From Bacillus sp. 522_BSPC (GTDB lineage: Bacteria > Bacillota > Bacilli > Bacillales > Cytobacillaceae), in assembly GCF_001076885.1 (NCBI RefSeq), contig NZ_JVDT01000018.1, positions 1 to 35,183 on the forward strand: a stretch of 35,183 bases of DNA, given 5' to 3'. Positions 7,807 to 16,199 of this stretch are shown one piece after another. How positions within the stretch are numbered: position 1 is the stretch's first letter; every line of letters begins with the position of its first letter. The position numbers were made by a program, and so were the translations under genes. The notes beneath the pieces were generated by a model. The model was given only the letters and a program-made list of their open reading frames with translations. It was not told the origin of the DNA and did not search any database.

Positions 7807-9108
7807 ATGTTTCATAGTTATGAAGAAGCATTAAATTGGATTCATTCTCGTTTGCGTTTTGGAATAAAGCCTGGGTTAACTAGAATGGAAATGATGATGG
7901 AAAAGCTAAATCATCCAGAAAAACAGATAAAAACAGTTCATATAGGTGGAACAAATGGAAAAGGGTCTACCGTTACTTATTTAAGAAATATTCTTCAACA
8001 AGCAGGATTATCAGTTGGAACCTTTACATCTCCTTACATAGAACAATTCAATGAGAGAATCAGTGTGAATGGAAAACCAATTAGCGACGAAGAAATTCTC
8101 ACATTAGCAAATAAATTGCATCCGATTGTGGAAGAAATGGACAAAATGGAAATTGGCGGTCCAACCGAATTTGAAATCATTACTGCAATGTCTTTCTACT
8201 ATTTTGCTTATATGCATAAAATGGATATCGTTATATATGAGGTGGGATTAGGAGGTCGATTCGATTCAACCAATATCATCTCCCCGCTACTTTCTATCAT
8301 TACAAGTATCGGCTTAGACCATACAGCAATATTAGGGGACACTTATGAACAAATTGCATTTGAGAAAGCTGGAATTATAAAAAAGGACACCCCTATTATT
8401 GCGGCTGTTAAACAAAAAGAGGCGCAAGCTGTCATTGTAAAACAGGCTAATAAGATGGAAGCACCAATTTACTTATTGGATAAAGATTTTACGATAGCTG
8501 GCTATCATTCGAAGTCTACAACGGAATCTTTTAACTTAATGTCTCCATTTTTTAAATGGGAGGATTTGCAAATAACAATGTTTGGAAAGCATCAAATAGA
8601 AAATGCATCATTAGCAGTAATAGTTGCCGAGCATTTACGTGACCAATTTGTTTCTATTAATGATGAAAGTATTAGAAAGGGCTTATTACTGTCTCGATGG
8701 CCAGGAAGATTTGAGATTATTTCAGAAGAACCCCTAGTAGTATTAGATGGTGCACATAATGAAGAAGGAATAGAGGCATTAGTGGATGTATTAGTAAATC
8801 GCTATAAAGGGAAGAAGAAAAAAATTATTTTTGCAGCACTCTCTGATAAAAAAACAGATAAAATGATCACTAAACTTGATCAAGTTGCTTCAACGATTAC
8901 CTTTGTAACATTTGACTATCCAAGAGCTGCCGATTGCCGCACATTATATAAAGAAAGTAACCATCCATTCAAGTACCAAAACACTGACTGGAAAAAAGCA
9001 ATTCTTGAACATATGGAAAACATTGAAAAGGATGAGATGCTCCTTATAACTGGGTCCTTGTATTTTATTTCAGAAGTTAAGACATTTTGGAAAAATTTCA
9101 AGAAATAA
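7807..9108 (+). CDS. folC: Folylpolyglutamate synthase / dihydrofolate synthase
   Basis: Encodes 433 residues of the Mur ligase-like FolC family, which adds glutamate to dihydropteroate and/or folates with ATP in the cytoplasm. The P-loop IGGTNGKGST is at about 46-55, followed by 'GTFTSPYIEQFNERISVNG', the conserved folate-binding region, and 'YEVGLGGRFDSTNI' (about 144-157). The C-terminal domain holds 'RWPGRFEII' and 'VVLDGAHNEEGIEAL'. AGAGGGTGT precedes the ATG. It follows valS as in B. subtilis, but the next gene is not comC as it would be there. Confidence 0.97.
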   Translation: MFHSYEEALNWIHSRLRFGIKPGLTRMEMMMEKLNHPEKQIKTVHIGGTNGKGSTVTYLRNILQQAGLSVGTFTSPYIEQFNERISVNGKPISDEEILTLANKLHPIVEEMDKMEIGGPTEFEIITAMSFYYFAYMHKMDIVIYEVGLGGRFDSTNIISPLLSIITSIGLDHTAILGDTYEQIAFEKAGIIKKDTPIIAAVKQKEAQAVIVKQANKMEAPIYLLDKDFTIAGYHSKSTTESFNLMSPFFKWEDLQITMFGKHQIENASLAVIVAEHLRDQFVSINDESIRKGLLLSRWPGRFEIISEEPLVVLDGAHNEEGIEALVDVLVNRYKGKKKKIIFAALSDKKTDKMITKLDQVASTITFVTFDYPRAADCRTLYKESNHPFKYQNTDWKKAILEHMENIEKDEMLLITGSLYFISEVKTFWKNFKK

Positions 9109-9169
9109 CTATATCAAAAAAAATATCTAGATTATTAGGAAAGAAAAGGGTAGTATATATTTATCAGGT

Positions 9170-9198
9170 TTGAAATGTGGGAATTTTAAGAATATGGT
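9170..9198 (+). promoter_or_regulatory. Weak candidate sigma-A promoter for the GGDEF gene
   Basis: TTGAAA (9170-9175), 17 bp spacer, TATGGT (9193-9198). The -10 is poor (4/6). A separate promoter in this 183 bp gap is reasonable because the gap is AT-rich and no terminator is obvious after folC. Confidence 0.28.
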
Positions 9199-9291
9199 AA
9201 AATATTCTCTATTTAACGATATATTATAACAAAATGAATACCTATTATACTTGCAATACGAATATATTGGTTCAAAAGAAGGGGGAAGAGA

Positions 9292-11007
9292 ATGGTAAAA
9301 CCAAGCTATAAAAAAATAATATGGGCAGTTTGGATATTCCTTCTCCCTTTTGGTCTATGGTTCTCTCATAATATCTATCCTCCGCAAATTCGGGGGAATG
9401 AATGGGAGATTCTTGCATTTCTAATATTTATGACAGTTGTGGCGAGTATGCCAATGATCATAAATGGTACGCCGGTATTTTTCTTACAGTGGGCGACATT
9501 ATCTGTTTTTCTAATATTCGGATTATTTTTTGAAATTATCCTCGTTCAAATTGCGTTAATAGCAGTATTATATCAAGCGAAGTTGGATAAAAAGACACTT
9601 TTTCGTTTGCCTATGAATTCAATCATGTTTTTTCTTGTCTCTTTTTTTAGTGGAATTATCTACTATAGTTTTGGAGGAAAACATGGATTCGATTTAGCTT
9701 TCAATTTCCATTTATTTGTCTTGATAAGTCTGTATCTTGTTTCCTATTTGTTGCTTAATACGTTGGGAATCTTTTTGATAGACCGTTTTATCTATAAAAG
9801 AAAAGAGCGTTTCATTAAAAAGGATTTAATATGGGAAATATTTACAACGATTATTACCTATCCAGTAGGTATTGCGTTATATATTATGTATCAATATGTT
9901 GGGCTTGCTGCATTACTTCTAATAGGTGTGCCTTTTATAAGCCTATCGCTCATTTTAAAGCTGTATCATTCAAGTCAAACTGCCAATGACTATTTAAGAA
10001 AAACAGCAGAAATTGGACATCAACTTTCTCAAAACTTGTATGTGAATGAAACCGTTGAGTTTTTTATTGAAAAGCTATATGAGTTATTTAAAGTTGATTT
10101 TGTGTTTATCCATCAAGTAAATGCTAATAATCAATTAGAAATGATTTCGCGTGTGGAGCAACAGGAAAAGCTACCAATTTTTTCTGAAGTGATGCATGAA
10201 AACGAAGGCATATGTGGTCGAGTGTTAGCCTCCCAAAAATCAAGTGTATTTCATTCTAAGCAAGATTGGCAGAATGTAAATAAGGGCTATATGCCTGAAG
10301 GAATTCAAAGTGTATTATGCATGCCGCTCATTAAAAATAAAAATGTGATTGGTGTATTATTATTGGGAAGTAAAAAAAAGAAGGCATTTGCCAATATAAA
10401 ATTAATGGTATTGGATCTTTTATGTACCCAATTTGCCATTGCGCTAGAAAATGCAAAGTACTTTGAGCAAACAAAGGAAAATAGTGAGAAATGTGCTTTA
10501 ACCAAGCTGTATAATTACCGCTATTTCGAAAAGCTATTAAGTGACCAGTTCAAGGAGCTTAATGAGGAGAAATTGGACAATCTTGCGCTGATTATGCTAG
10601 ATATTGATCATTTTAAATCGATAAATGATCAATATGGTCATCAGGCAGGAAATGAAATTTTAAAAGCTTTTGCTAAAAGAATTCAAAAGCTTATTGGTGA
10701 CCACGGAATTGTTGCTAGATACGGAGGAGAAGAGTTTGTGATTCTTCTGACCAATATTGCAAAAAAAGAAGCGCTTGATCTAGCTGAGTTTATCCGCAAG
10801 ATGATTGCATCTAGACCCTTTGTTATAAAACAAAATATAGACGATTCAAAAAAAATAAAAAAAGTAAATATTACAGCTTCTTTAGGTTTAGCTTATGCTC
10901 CTGAAGATGCCGATGAGTCGTTGGCATTGATTCGACATGCAGATAGAGCATTATACGTGGGAGCAAAAAGAGCAGGGCGTAACCGTGTTGGCAGTTATGT
11001 GAAATGA
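9292..11007 (+). CDS. Membrane-bound GAF-GGDEF diguanylate cyclase
   Basis: Encodes 571 residues. The N-terminal ~225 residues contain about six hydrophobic membrane segments, followed by a GAF domain (about 240-390) and a GGDEF domain (about 400-565). The active-site signature is ARYGGEEFVILL (GGEEF at 478-482) with 'LIMLDIDHFKSINDQYGHQAGNE' for metal and GTP binding, so it should make cyclic di-GMP from two GTP. The RxxD product-inhibition site normally five residues before GGDEF is absent (GDHG instead). No EAL or HD-GYP domain is present. It borders the type IV pilus locus, suggesting local second-messenger control of the pilus (inference). GGGGGAAGAG precedes the ATG. Confidence 0.93.
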   Translation: MVKPSYKKIIWAVWIFLLPFGLWFSHNIYPPQIRGNEWEILAFLIFMTVVASMPMIINGTPVFFLQWATLSVFLIFGLFFEIILVQIALIAVLYQAKLDKKTLFRLPMNSIMFFLVSFFSGIIYYSFGGKHGFDLAFNFHLFVLISLYLVSYLLLNTLGIFLIDRFIYKRKERFIKKDLIWEIFTTIITYPVGIALYIMYQYVGLAALLLIGVPFISLSLILKLYHSSQTANDYLRKTAEIGHQLSQNLYVNETVEFFIEKLYELFKVDFVFIHQVNANNQLEMISRVEQQEKLPIFSEVMHENEGICGRVLASQKSSVFHSKQDWQNVNKGYMPEGIQSVLCMPLIKNKNVIGVLLLGSKKKKAFANIKLMVLDLLCTQFAIALENAKYFEQTKENSEKCALTKLYNYRYFEKLLSDQFKELNEEKLDNLALIMLDIDHFKSINDQYGHQAGNEILKAFAKRIQKLIGDHGIVARYGGEEFVILLTNIAKKEALDLAEFIRKMIASRPFVIKQNIDDSKKIKKVNITASLGLAYAPEDADESLALIRHADRALYVGAKRAGRNRVGSYVK

Positions 11008-11025
11008 CTGGAATAAAAAAAGAAA

Positions 11026-11058
11026 AAGGAAGAATTTTAAATAATCTTCCTTTTTTCT
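11026..11058. terminator. Bidirectional terminator between the GGDEF gene and the minor pilin operon
   Basis: GGAAGA and TCTTCC pair around an AT-rich loop, with A-rich sequence on the left and T-rich on the right (AAAAAGGAAGA ... TCTTCCTTTTTTC). It lies between two convergent genes and can end transcripts from both strands. Confidence 0.8.
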
Positions 11059-11098
11059 TTACATACATATTTATTAAAATAGGGAAGATTCTCTGAAA

Positions 11099-12793
11099 TT
11101 AATAATTATAATCGACATTAATTTCACTATCCTCTACTCGTAAATCATTGGCAATCGCTGGTATATAAACAGTTTCTGGTGCAGTACTTCCTCCATCATT
11201 TTCATCCCCATCGCTAAATCCACTATTACAATTCGTTGCAAAATTAGTAGGATTCGTGTCAATTTTACTTCTATTGTTGTTATTTGTATCAGAAGATATT
11301 GCCGAAGCATATACTTTGCCATTTCCATTTAGATTAAAGTTTCCAGGGTTACTTATAGTGCCTCTTACGCATATTTTTGAATCATTGCCCATATTTATAT
11401 TGTTAATTGTCCCATCACCGCCAATATAAATAGCTGTTTTTGAGGGGTTATTTATAGTAGAAATGGTTGCATTCCCTAAAATACTAATTATACTATTATC
11501 TCCAGGGTTATTAATATGATTGATAGTTGCTGTTCCTTTTATTGAAAGAACTGTATTACTAAAGGAACTATTTATATTATCGATCTCTGCTGTGCCGCCA
11601 ATTGAAATAATGCTATCAGATGTATTATTCCAATTTTTGCTTTCAAAATTACCTTTTACTTCTAATTTGGTCTTTGTGAAGCTATTTCCATTTCTAAAGG
11701 TAGCTTTCCCACCAACATAAATAGAGGAGTCAATTGTACTGATGTTTTCGAAAGTTCCATCCTTTGCTACTTCAATAATTGAATTATTTAAGGAACTGTT
11801 TAAATTGTTAAATTTCGCCTCTCCACCTACATGAATTTTAATTGAAGAAATCCCATTTATATTACCAGTGGAATAGAAATCATTAGTTGTATATATTGTT
11901 GAATCAGTAAACTGATTAATATTGGACATTGTTAAAGTACCATTCGTTTTTAAAATTGCACTATTAGTAATGCTTGTATTGTTGGTTATCGTTGTGTTTT
12001 TGTTATATTGACACTTGCTTGAAAATTGATTTGGAAATTCACCCTCACTCCCGCAAGCTGTCAATACTCCAGGATCTTGAACATCGTTCCCAGTCAAACC
12101 TGTCTTTACAGTGGCTTGGTCATCTGAAGTGTCAGTGTTGCCCTCACTAGTACCATCTCCTGTTTCTGTACTAGCTTCTGTTTCCAATACAATAGGATCA
12201 AGTTTTATCGGAATGGTAAAGACCGATGATAATGTGATTTCTTTATCCCCATCGATTCCTTTACTATCAAATGTATAGGTAATCCCATCCTGATTACTAG
12301 TTTGCTTTATATTTGAAATAATAAAAGAGCTCCCCGCCGAACTATCAACAGAAACAGCTACGTTTTGAAAAAAGTTACGATTTATTGTTTCTAGTTCCGT
12401 TTTTATTTTCTCCATATATTGATTGGAAGCAATTGCAGTTAATTTATTAAAATAATCTACTTTATTGATTTCTGCTTCTGTAGTTTCCTTATTATTAGCT
12501 GTAATTTTTCCGAATGTGTCACTTATTTGTTTTGAAATCGATTGATTGATACTATCCTTAAAAGCACTATTTGCTTTTACTTCGCTACTTTTATTGTATA
12601 AGGCTGTTTTATAATAGGTGATTCCCATCTCGGCAATGGAAACAGCTTGTGCATTATCTTCTGTTATCGTAATCTGTTTAGAATTAGTAATCGATACACC
12701 AACAATGGAGATATAAAGAATACTAAAGACGGATATAAGGACAAGAATCAATATAAGTGTATTTCCTTTTTCGTTAAAATAACGCAATGACAA
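11099..12793 (-). CDS. PilX-like type IV pilin with a predicted beta-solenoid body (candidate tip adhesin)
   Basis: Encodes 564 residues. The N-terminus MSLRYFNEKG|NTLILILVLIS has a prepilin peptidase-like KG site followed by a hydrophobic helix without the usual Glu5, then 'AQAVSIAEMGITYYKTALYN', the pattern of PilX/GspK-type minor pilins. Residues about 60-200 are a globular/helical region and 203-240 a Ser/Thr/Asp-rich linker. Residues about 265-500 form about nine 18-21-residue repeats of the type 'I.VGG.ATF.N.N...', as in right-handed beta-solenoids. Four Cys (about 247, 261, 475, 522) could form disulfides outside the cell. It is the last gene of a three-pilin operon. Starts TTG at 12793 or the second TTG at 12787, both after AAAGGAGG. 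I know no named homologue. Confidence 0.8.
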   Translation of the reverse strand: MSLRYFNEKGNTLILILVLISVFSILYISIVGVSITNSKQITITEDNAQAVSIAEMGITYYKTALYNKSSEVKANSAFKDSINQSISKQISDTFGKITANNKETTEAEINKVDYFNKLTAIASNQYMEKIKTELETINRNFFQNVAVSVDSSAGSSFIISNIKQTSNQDGITYTFDSKGIDGDKEITLSSVFTIPIKLDPIVLETEASTETGDGTSEGNTDTSDDQATVKTGLTGNDVQDPGVLTACGSEGEFPNQFSSKCQYNKNTTITNNTSITNSAILKTNGTLTMSNINQFTDSTIYTTNDFYSTGNINGISSIKIHVGGEAKFNNLNSSLNNSIIEVAKDGTFENISTIDSSIYVGGKATFRNGNSFTKTKLEVKGNFESKNWNNTSDSIISIGGTAEIDNINSSFSNTVLSIKGTATINHINNPGDNSIISILGNATISTINNPSKTAIYIGGDGTINNINMGNDSKICVRGTISNPGNFNLNGNGKVYASAISSDTNNNNRSKIDTNPTNFATNCNSGFSDGDENDGGSTAPETVYIPAIANDLRVEDSEINVDYNY

Positions 12794-12805
12794 ATTCCCT
12801 CCTTT

Positions 12806-13261
12806 CTATTTTAATCGTGATAAGGTTGCGGTTGTTTGATAGGTTTGGTTTTCCTTATCTTTGCTCGTAATTTTAATGGTTAGGATGACATCCTCTTTGA
12901 GAGGATTAACAGTAAATGCATTAGGAATATAGGTATTATTTGTTCCATTTTTATTCATCAATTCATATCGGAATTTTTTATTCTGAAAGGTAATCTTTTG
13001 CTTCCCATCCACCGTAATATACGATGCATTTGGATTTTGATCAAATGTAATAGAATACGAATCAGAGGTTTGATGTATTTTTGTCATACTTGAAACCATA
13101 TAGTTCGCTTCTTGTTGTAATAAGGTTTTATCATTGACTACTTTCGAGAAGTGAATTCCTTGAAAAAAGAACTGATAGATAAGGACTAGCACAATCGAAC
13201 CGAGTGCAATAGAAACTAGCAATTCAATTAAAGTAAATCCTCTTTCGTTTTGAATCGTCAT
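12806..13261 (-). CDS. Type IV prepilin-like minor pilin (PilW/PulJ-like)
   Basis: Encodes 151 residues. The class III prepilin signal 'NERG|FTLIELLVSIALGSIVLVLIYQFF' has the cleavage Gly, the +5 Glu and a 20-residue hydrophobic helix, so PilD should cleave and methylate it before assembly. The remainder is a small beta-rich domain (KQKITFQNKKFRYELMN, VILTIKITSK). The position between a PilV/PulI-like and a PilX/GspK-like gene matches the minor pilin order V-W-X that builds the tip complex in other type IV systems. AAGGGAG precedes the ATG; the gap to the gene before is 14 bp. Confidence 0.85.
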   Translation of the reverse strand: MTIQNERGFTLIELLVSIALGSIVLVLIYQFFFQGIHFSKVVNDKTLLQQEANYMVSSMTKIHQTSDSYSITFDQNPNASYITVDGKQKITFQNKKFRYELMNKNGTNNTYIPNAFTVNPLKEDVILTIKITSKDKENQTYQTTATLSRLK

Positions 13262-13275
13262 CTTTTTTCTCCCTT

Positions 13276-13746
13276 TTATTTTTTCGTAATATATCCGTAT
13301 ATATTGCTGTTTAATTTATCTTGTTCATCAAAAACGTCAATGCGTATTTTATAAAGCGTATTTGCTCCCTTTAATGTTTCCTCCCGATAATATAGATAAA
13401 GATGAATAAAATAGTTATTTTCTTTAAAGATTAATTCTATAGCATCTGAATTTCTGTTTATATTTGTTAATAATGGCAAATTGTTTGCATTTATTGAAGC
13501 TGATGGATTATCTGTTAGATTAATCAATTGTTTATATAAAGTACTTTCACTATTTTGTGCTTGGACTAACCAACTCTTTGCTAGTGTAACACTTGTTAAC
13601 CTCTCATCTGTCTTCTTATTAAAGGAAGATACTTGAGGGAAAAAAGTGAGAAAGGACGTAATGAGAATACTTAACAAAACAATCGAAACTAAAATTTCTA
13701 TTAATGAAATGCCTTTATCATTTTGTATGAAACGCTTAAACGGCAT
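13276..13746 (-). CDS. Type IV prepilin-like minor pilin (PilV/PulI-like)
   Basis: Encodes 156 residues with prepilin signal 'NDKG|ISLIEILVSIVLLSILITSFLTFF' (Glu5 present). The short mature domain contains beta-strand-like segments (FIHLYLYYREE, YKIRIDVFDEQ). It is the first gene of the minus-strand minor pilin operon. A strong GGAGTGGAGG ribosome binding site precedes the ATG. It is predicted to be part of a tip-initiating minor pilin complex and processed by the PilD encoded at 20716. Confidence 0.85.
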   Translation of the reverse strand: MPFKRFIQNDKGISLIEILVSIVLLSILITSFLTFFPQVSSFNKKTDERLTSVTLAKSWLVQAQNSESTLYKQLINLTDNPSASINANNLPLLTNINRNSDAIELIFKENNYFIHLYLYYREETLKGANTLYKIRIDVFDEQDKLNSNIYGYITKK

Positions 13747-13844
13747 GCTTTTGCCTCCACTCCTAAATGGAAAATTTAAAAGAGAAAGAATAAGAAAAAT
13801 ATTATGTGAAACTATTGACCTATTCTTTTAAAATAATTGATTCT

Positions 13845-13850
13845 ATTATA
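13845..13850 (-). promoter_or_regulatory. Perfect -10 box (TATAAT) for the minor pilin operon
   Basis: The minus strand carries TATAAT here, about 100 bp before the first minor pilin start. No good -35 (TTGACA) lies 17 bp upstream, so the promoter may need an activator or be a chance match in AT-rich DNA. Confidence 0.35.
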
Positions 13851-13952
13851 CAATACATAGGATAAGAAAAAACGAAAAGTTGTAGGACTAAATGCATTGG
13901 AAAATAAATAAACTCTAGTTTGTTCTTACTATTTAGAATAGTGGTGATTAAA

Positions 13953-14723
13953 ATGCAAGTATTATTAATCTCTATCGTTTGTTTACTAATTATTACAATA
14001 ATTTTTGTTGTTTTTCCTTCTAGTATGACAATCAAGGGAAGATTTGTAGTGGTTGTGGTTGCTTTTGTGCTATCAAATATCGGCTTGGCTGTTCAATATT
14101 TATATGAGAATTATATGATTAGTTTAGGTAGTCTGTTGCTTTTAGTTTTGATGCTACCTTTATTAATGCAAAAAAGCGCTCGTTTTTTCTTTAAAGAAGA
14201 AATACATAGTGAATACATTACAACGTATACGGCAAAAGACATGAATAAGCAGAATATAGAATTAGAAGAAGAGCTGTTAATTATGGATAAAGGGAAGCCT
14301 GCATTAAAAAAAGAGGGGAAAATAACATCTAACACAATAGTGGAAGAAGTAGAACAATCCGAACGAAAACCTATTAAGGAAGAAGAATTTCCGCCCATTA
14401 AAGTGGACAACAACTTTAGTGTAATGGTTTCTTCAGAGGAAACAGAGAATGTAAATAAGCAAGAAGAGGAAAAGGATTGGGTCTATGCTACATTAAATAC
14501 TACCGAGGCTCATCCAAAAGAGGATTATTGGAAAAATGATAATGTAATGGTCAGGGAAAACTCGATTGAAGCTTTTTTAAAAGAATTAAATGCTAATAAA
14601 GATAATGATAAAGAGGAAGAACAACTAGAGGAAATAGAAGAAAAGCCAAACAGACGATATTTAGAGAGGTTAGAAAAAATTAGAATTTTAGACAACAGTA
14701 ATTTACCAAAAGATAAGGATTAA
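13953..14723 (+). CDS. Acidic membrane protein of unknown function at the head of the pilus operon
   Basis: Encodes about 256 residues. I do not recognise a family. Three hydrophobic segments (about residues 2-20, 30-48, 54-75) are followed by a roughly 175-residue charged tail rich in Glu, Lys and Asn, probably cytoplasmic. I start at ATG 13953 because GTGGTGATT, complementary to the 16S rRNA end, is well spaced before it; the reading frame extends to a TTG at 13920 without a site. It is divergent from the minor pilin operon and 75 bp before the VanW/G5 gene. Its conserved position in other bacilli would be needed to link it to pilus function. Confidence 0.7.
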   Translation: MQVLLISIVCLLIITIIFVVFPSSMTIKGRFVVVVVAFVLSNIGLAVQYLYENYMISLGSLLLLVLMLPLLMQKSARFFFKEEIHSEYITTYTAKDMNKQNIELEEELLIMDKGKPALKKEGKITSNTIVEEVEQSERKPIKEEEFPPIKVDNNFSVMVSSEETENVNKQEEEKDWVYATLNTTEAHPKEDYWKNDNVMVRENSIEAFLKELNANKDNDKEEEQLEEIEEKPNRRYLERLEKIRILDNSNLPKDKD

Positions 14724-14798
14724 GTATTTGATCTGAAAAATTTAAGTGCAAACAAAAGGAGTCTCTAAAGCCGTTTTTTTAGAAAGGTAGAATACAGA

Positions 14799-16130
14799 AT
14801 GGATAAAAAAACTTTCACTTTATTTATTAGGCTTTTTATAGCAACATTTTTCCTTTTTGGAGGCACCAGTTTAGGTGTTTACGCCTTTCAGAAGGCAGAT
14901 AAAGAAGAGCTTTACCCCATAAATACAAGTGTAGCTGGGATAAGCATTGGAGGATTAACAGAATTAGAGGCAAAAAATATGCTTGAAAATCATCTTATTG
15001 GTTGGAAAGCCAATGCTATATATGAGTTTCAATATAAAGAAAAAACGGTTCAGATAAGTAATGATATATTTGTCTTTGATGTAGAAGAAACACTAAAGAA
15101 TATAACGGAAAACAGTGCAAATGATTTTGTTGTAAATGTAAGGGAAGAAGTTTTACAAACGGAATTGGAACAGTATAATTCGTTTTCTATGGAAGATATC
15201 GATATTGATCTTTTCAAATCAGCATTATTAGAAGCTGCATCCATTCTTCAAGTAGATAAGAAAATAGCTGTAGAAGAATACTTTGCCTCCTATGTTTCCG
15301 GCAAAGATTTGTTAAATACCGTCGAAATGACAGTGCCTGATCAAATAGAAGAATTGGAATCCGTTATTCCAACTATTAAAGAAATCACTATATTACCAAA
15401 AACAACTTTTTCTTTATTAGGATTATTAGAGGATGTAAATCAGAAAGGCGCAAAGGATGAAACGGTAAGTATACTAGCAACAGGTATTTATCAATTAGTT
15501 CTTCAAACCAATTTTGACATAAGAGAGCGTACAATAAGCAAGGAGCTTCCTGATTATGTAGATGTTGGTTATGAAGCGAAAGCAAGCTTTCGTAGTCAAC
15601 TAGATTTACGCTTTACTAATCCAAATGAACATGCTTATCTTATCGCTCTTAAGGTAGAGGAGAATCAATTAATCCTTCAATTAAAGGGGCAAGAATTTCC
15701 GAACCGTTATGAGATTGTTATAGAGGAGAAGGAAGAATATGAACCAAAAACAATTGTCCAATTTGATTCTTTGCTTGAGGGCGATCAGGTAAAGGTTAAA
15801 CAGGAAGGGAAAAATGGTATCTCTGTTGGTGTCATCAAAGAAGTACTGGATAAAAACGGAGATCAGGTAAAAAGAGAATCAATCGCTACGGACTATTATC
15901 CACCTATTTATAGGGTAGAAGTTCGAGGATTGCCAAATAACAAGGACATAGAGCAAACAGATAGTATGGAAGATGGCGAAGAGGCACCAATAGAGGAAGA
16001 TTTAAATGATCCTGCAATAGAAGAATCCACAATGGACGAAGAGAATAATCCAAATCAAGAAATCGATCAGGAAAAGGAAGATGATGATCTAAACGATTCG
16101 ATAGATGATGACCAAATTATTGAAAAATAG
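14799..16130 (+). CDS. VanW/G5 domain cell-surface protein
   Basis: Encodes 443 residues. One N-terminal membrane segment (about 8-30) is followed by 'INTSVAGISIGGLTELEAKNML', the start of a YoaR/PGBD4-like peptidoglycan-binding region, then a VanW-like domain (about 195-310; 'ILPKTTFSLLGLLEDV', 'LDLRFTNPNEHAYLIALKV') and a G5 domain (about 320-400; 'ILDK..'-type strands, 'EYEPKTIVQFDSLLEGDQVKVKQEGKNGI'). A 45-residue Asp/Glu tail ends it. G5 domains bind sugars or peptidoglycan-type glycans in other proteins. In this operon it might open or anchor the wall for the pilus (inference). AAAGGTAG precedes the ATG. Confidence 0.82.
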   Translation: MDKKTFTLFIRLFIATFFLFGGTSLGVYAFQKADKEELYPINTSVAGISIGGLTELEAKNMLENHLIGWKANAIYEFQYKEKTVQISNDIFVFDVEETLKNITENSANDFVVNVREEVLQTELEQYNSFSMEDIDIDLFKSALLEAASILQVDKKIAVEEYFASYVSGKDLLNTVEMTVPDQIEELESVIPTIKEITILPKTTFSLLGLLEDVNQKGAKDETVSILATGIYQLVLQTNFDIRERTISKELPDYVDVGYEAKASFRSQLDLRFTNPNEHAYLIALKVEENQLILQLKGQEFPNRYEIVIEEKEEYEPKTIVQFDSLLEGDQVKVKQEGKNGISVGVIKEVLDKNGDQVKRESIATDYYPPIYRVEVRGLPNNKDIEQTDSMEDGEEAPIEEDLNDPAIEESTMDEENNPNQEIDQEKEDDDLNDSIDDDQIIEK

Positions 16131-16199
16131 CCAAGTAACATCCATTAAGGAAAATATCGTTTTTCATACATAATACCAAATAGGTAAAGGAAGATGATA

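Noticed and set aside
9210-9235. AT-rich TATATTATAAC as a promoter for the GGDEF gene
   Set aside because: No -35-like hexamer at suitable spacing; the region is simply AT-rich.
11400-11900. Short tandem DNA repeats or CRISPR-like array in the solenoid gene
   Set aside because: The period of 54-63 bp is visible only at protein level; the DNA copies differ too much and there are no spacers.
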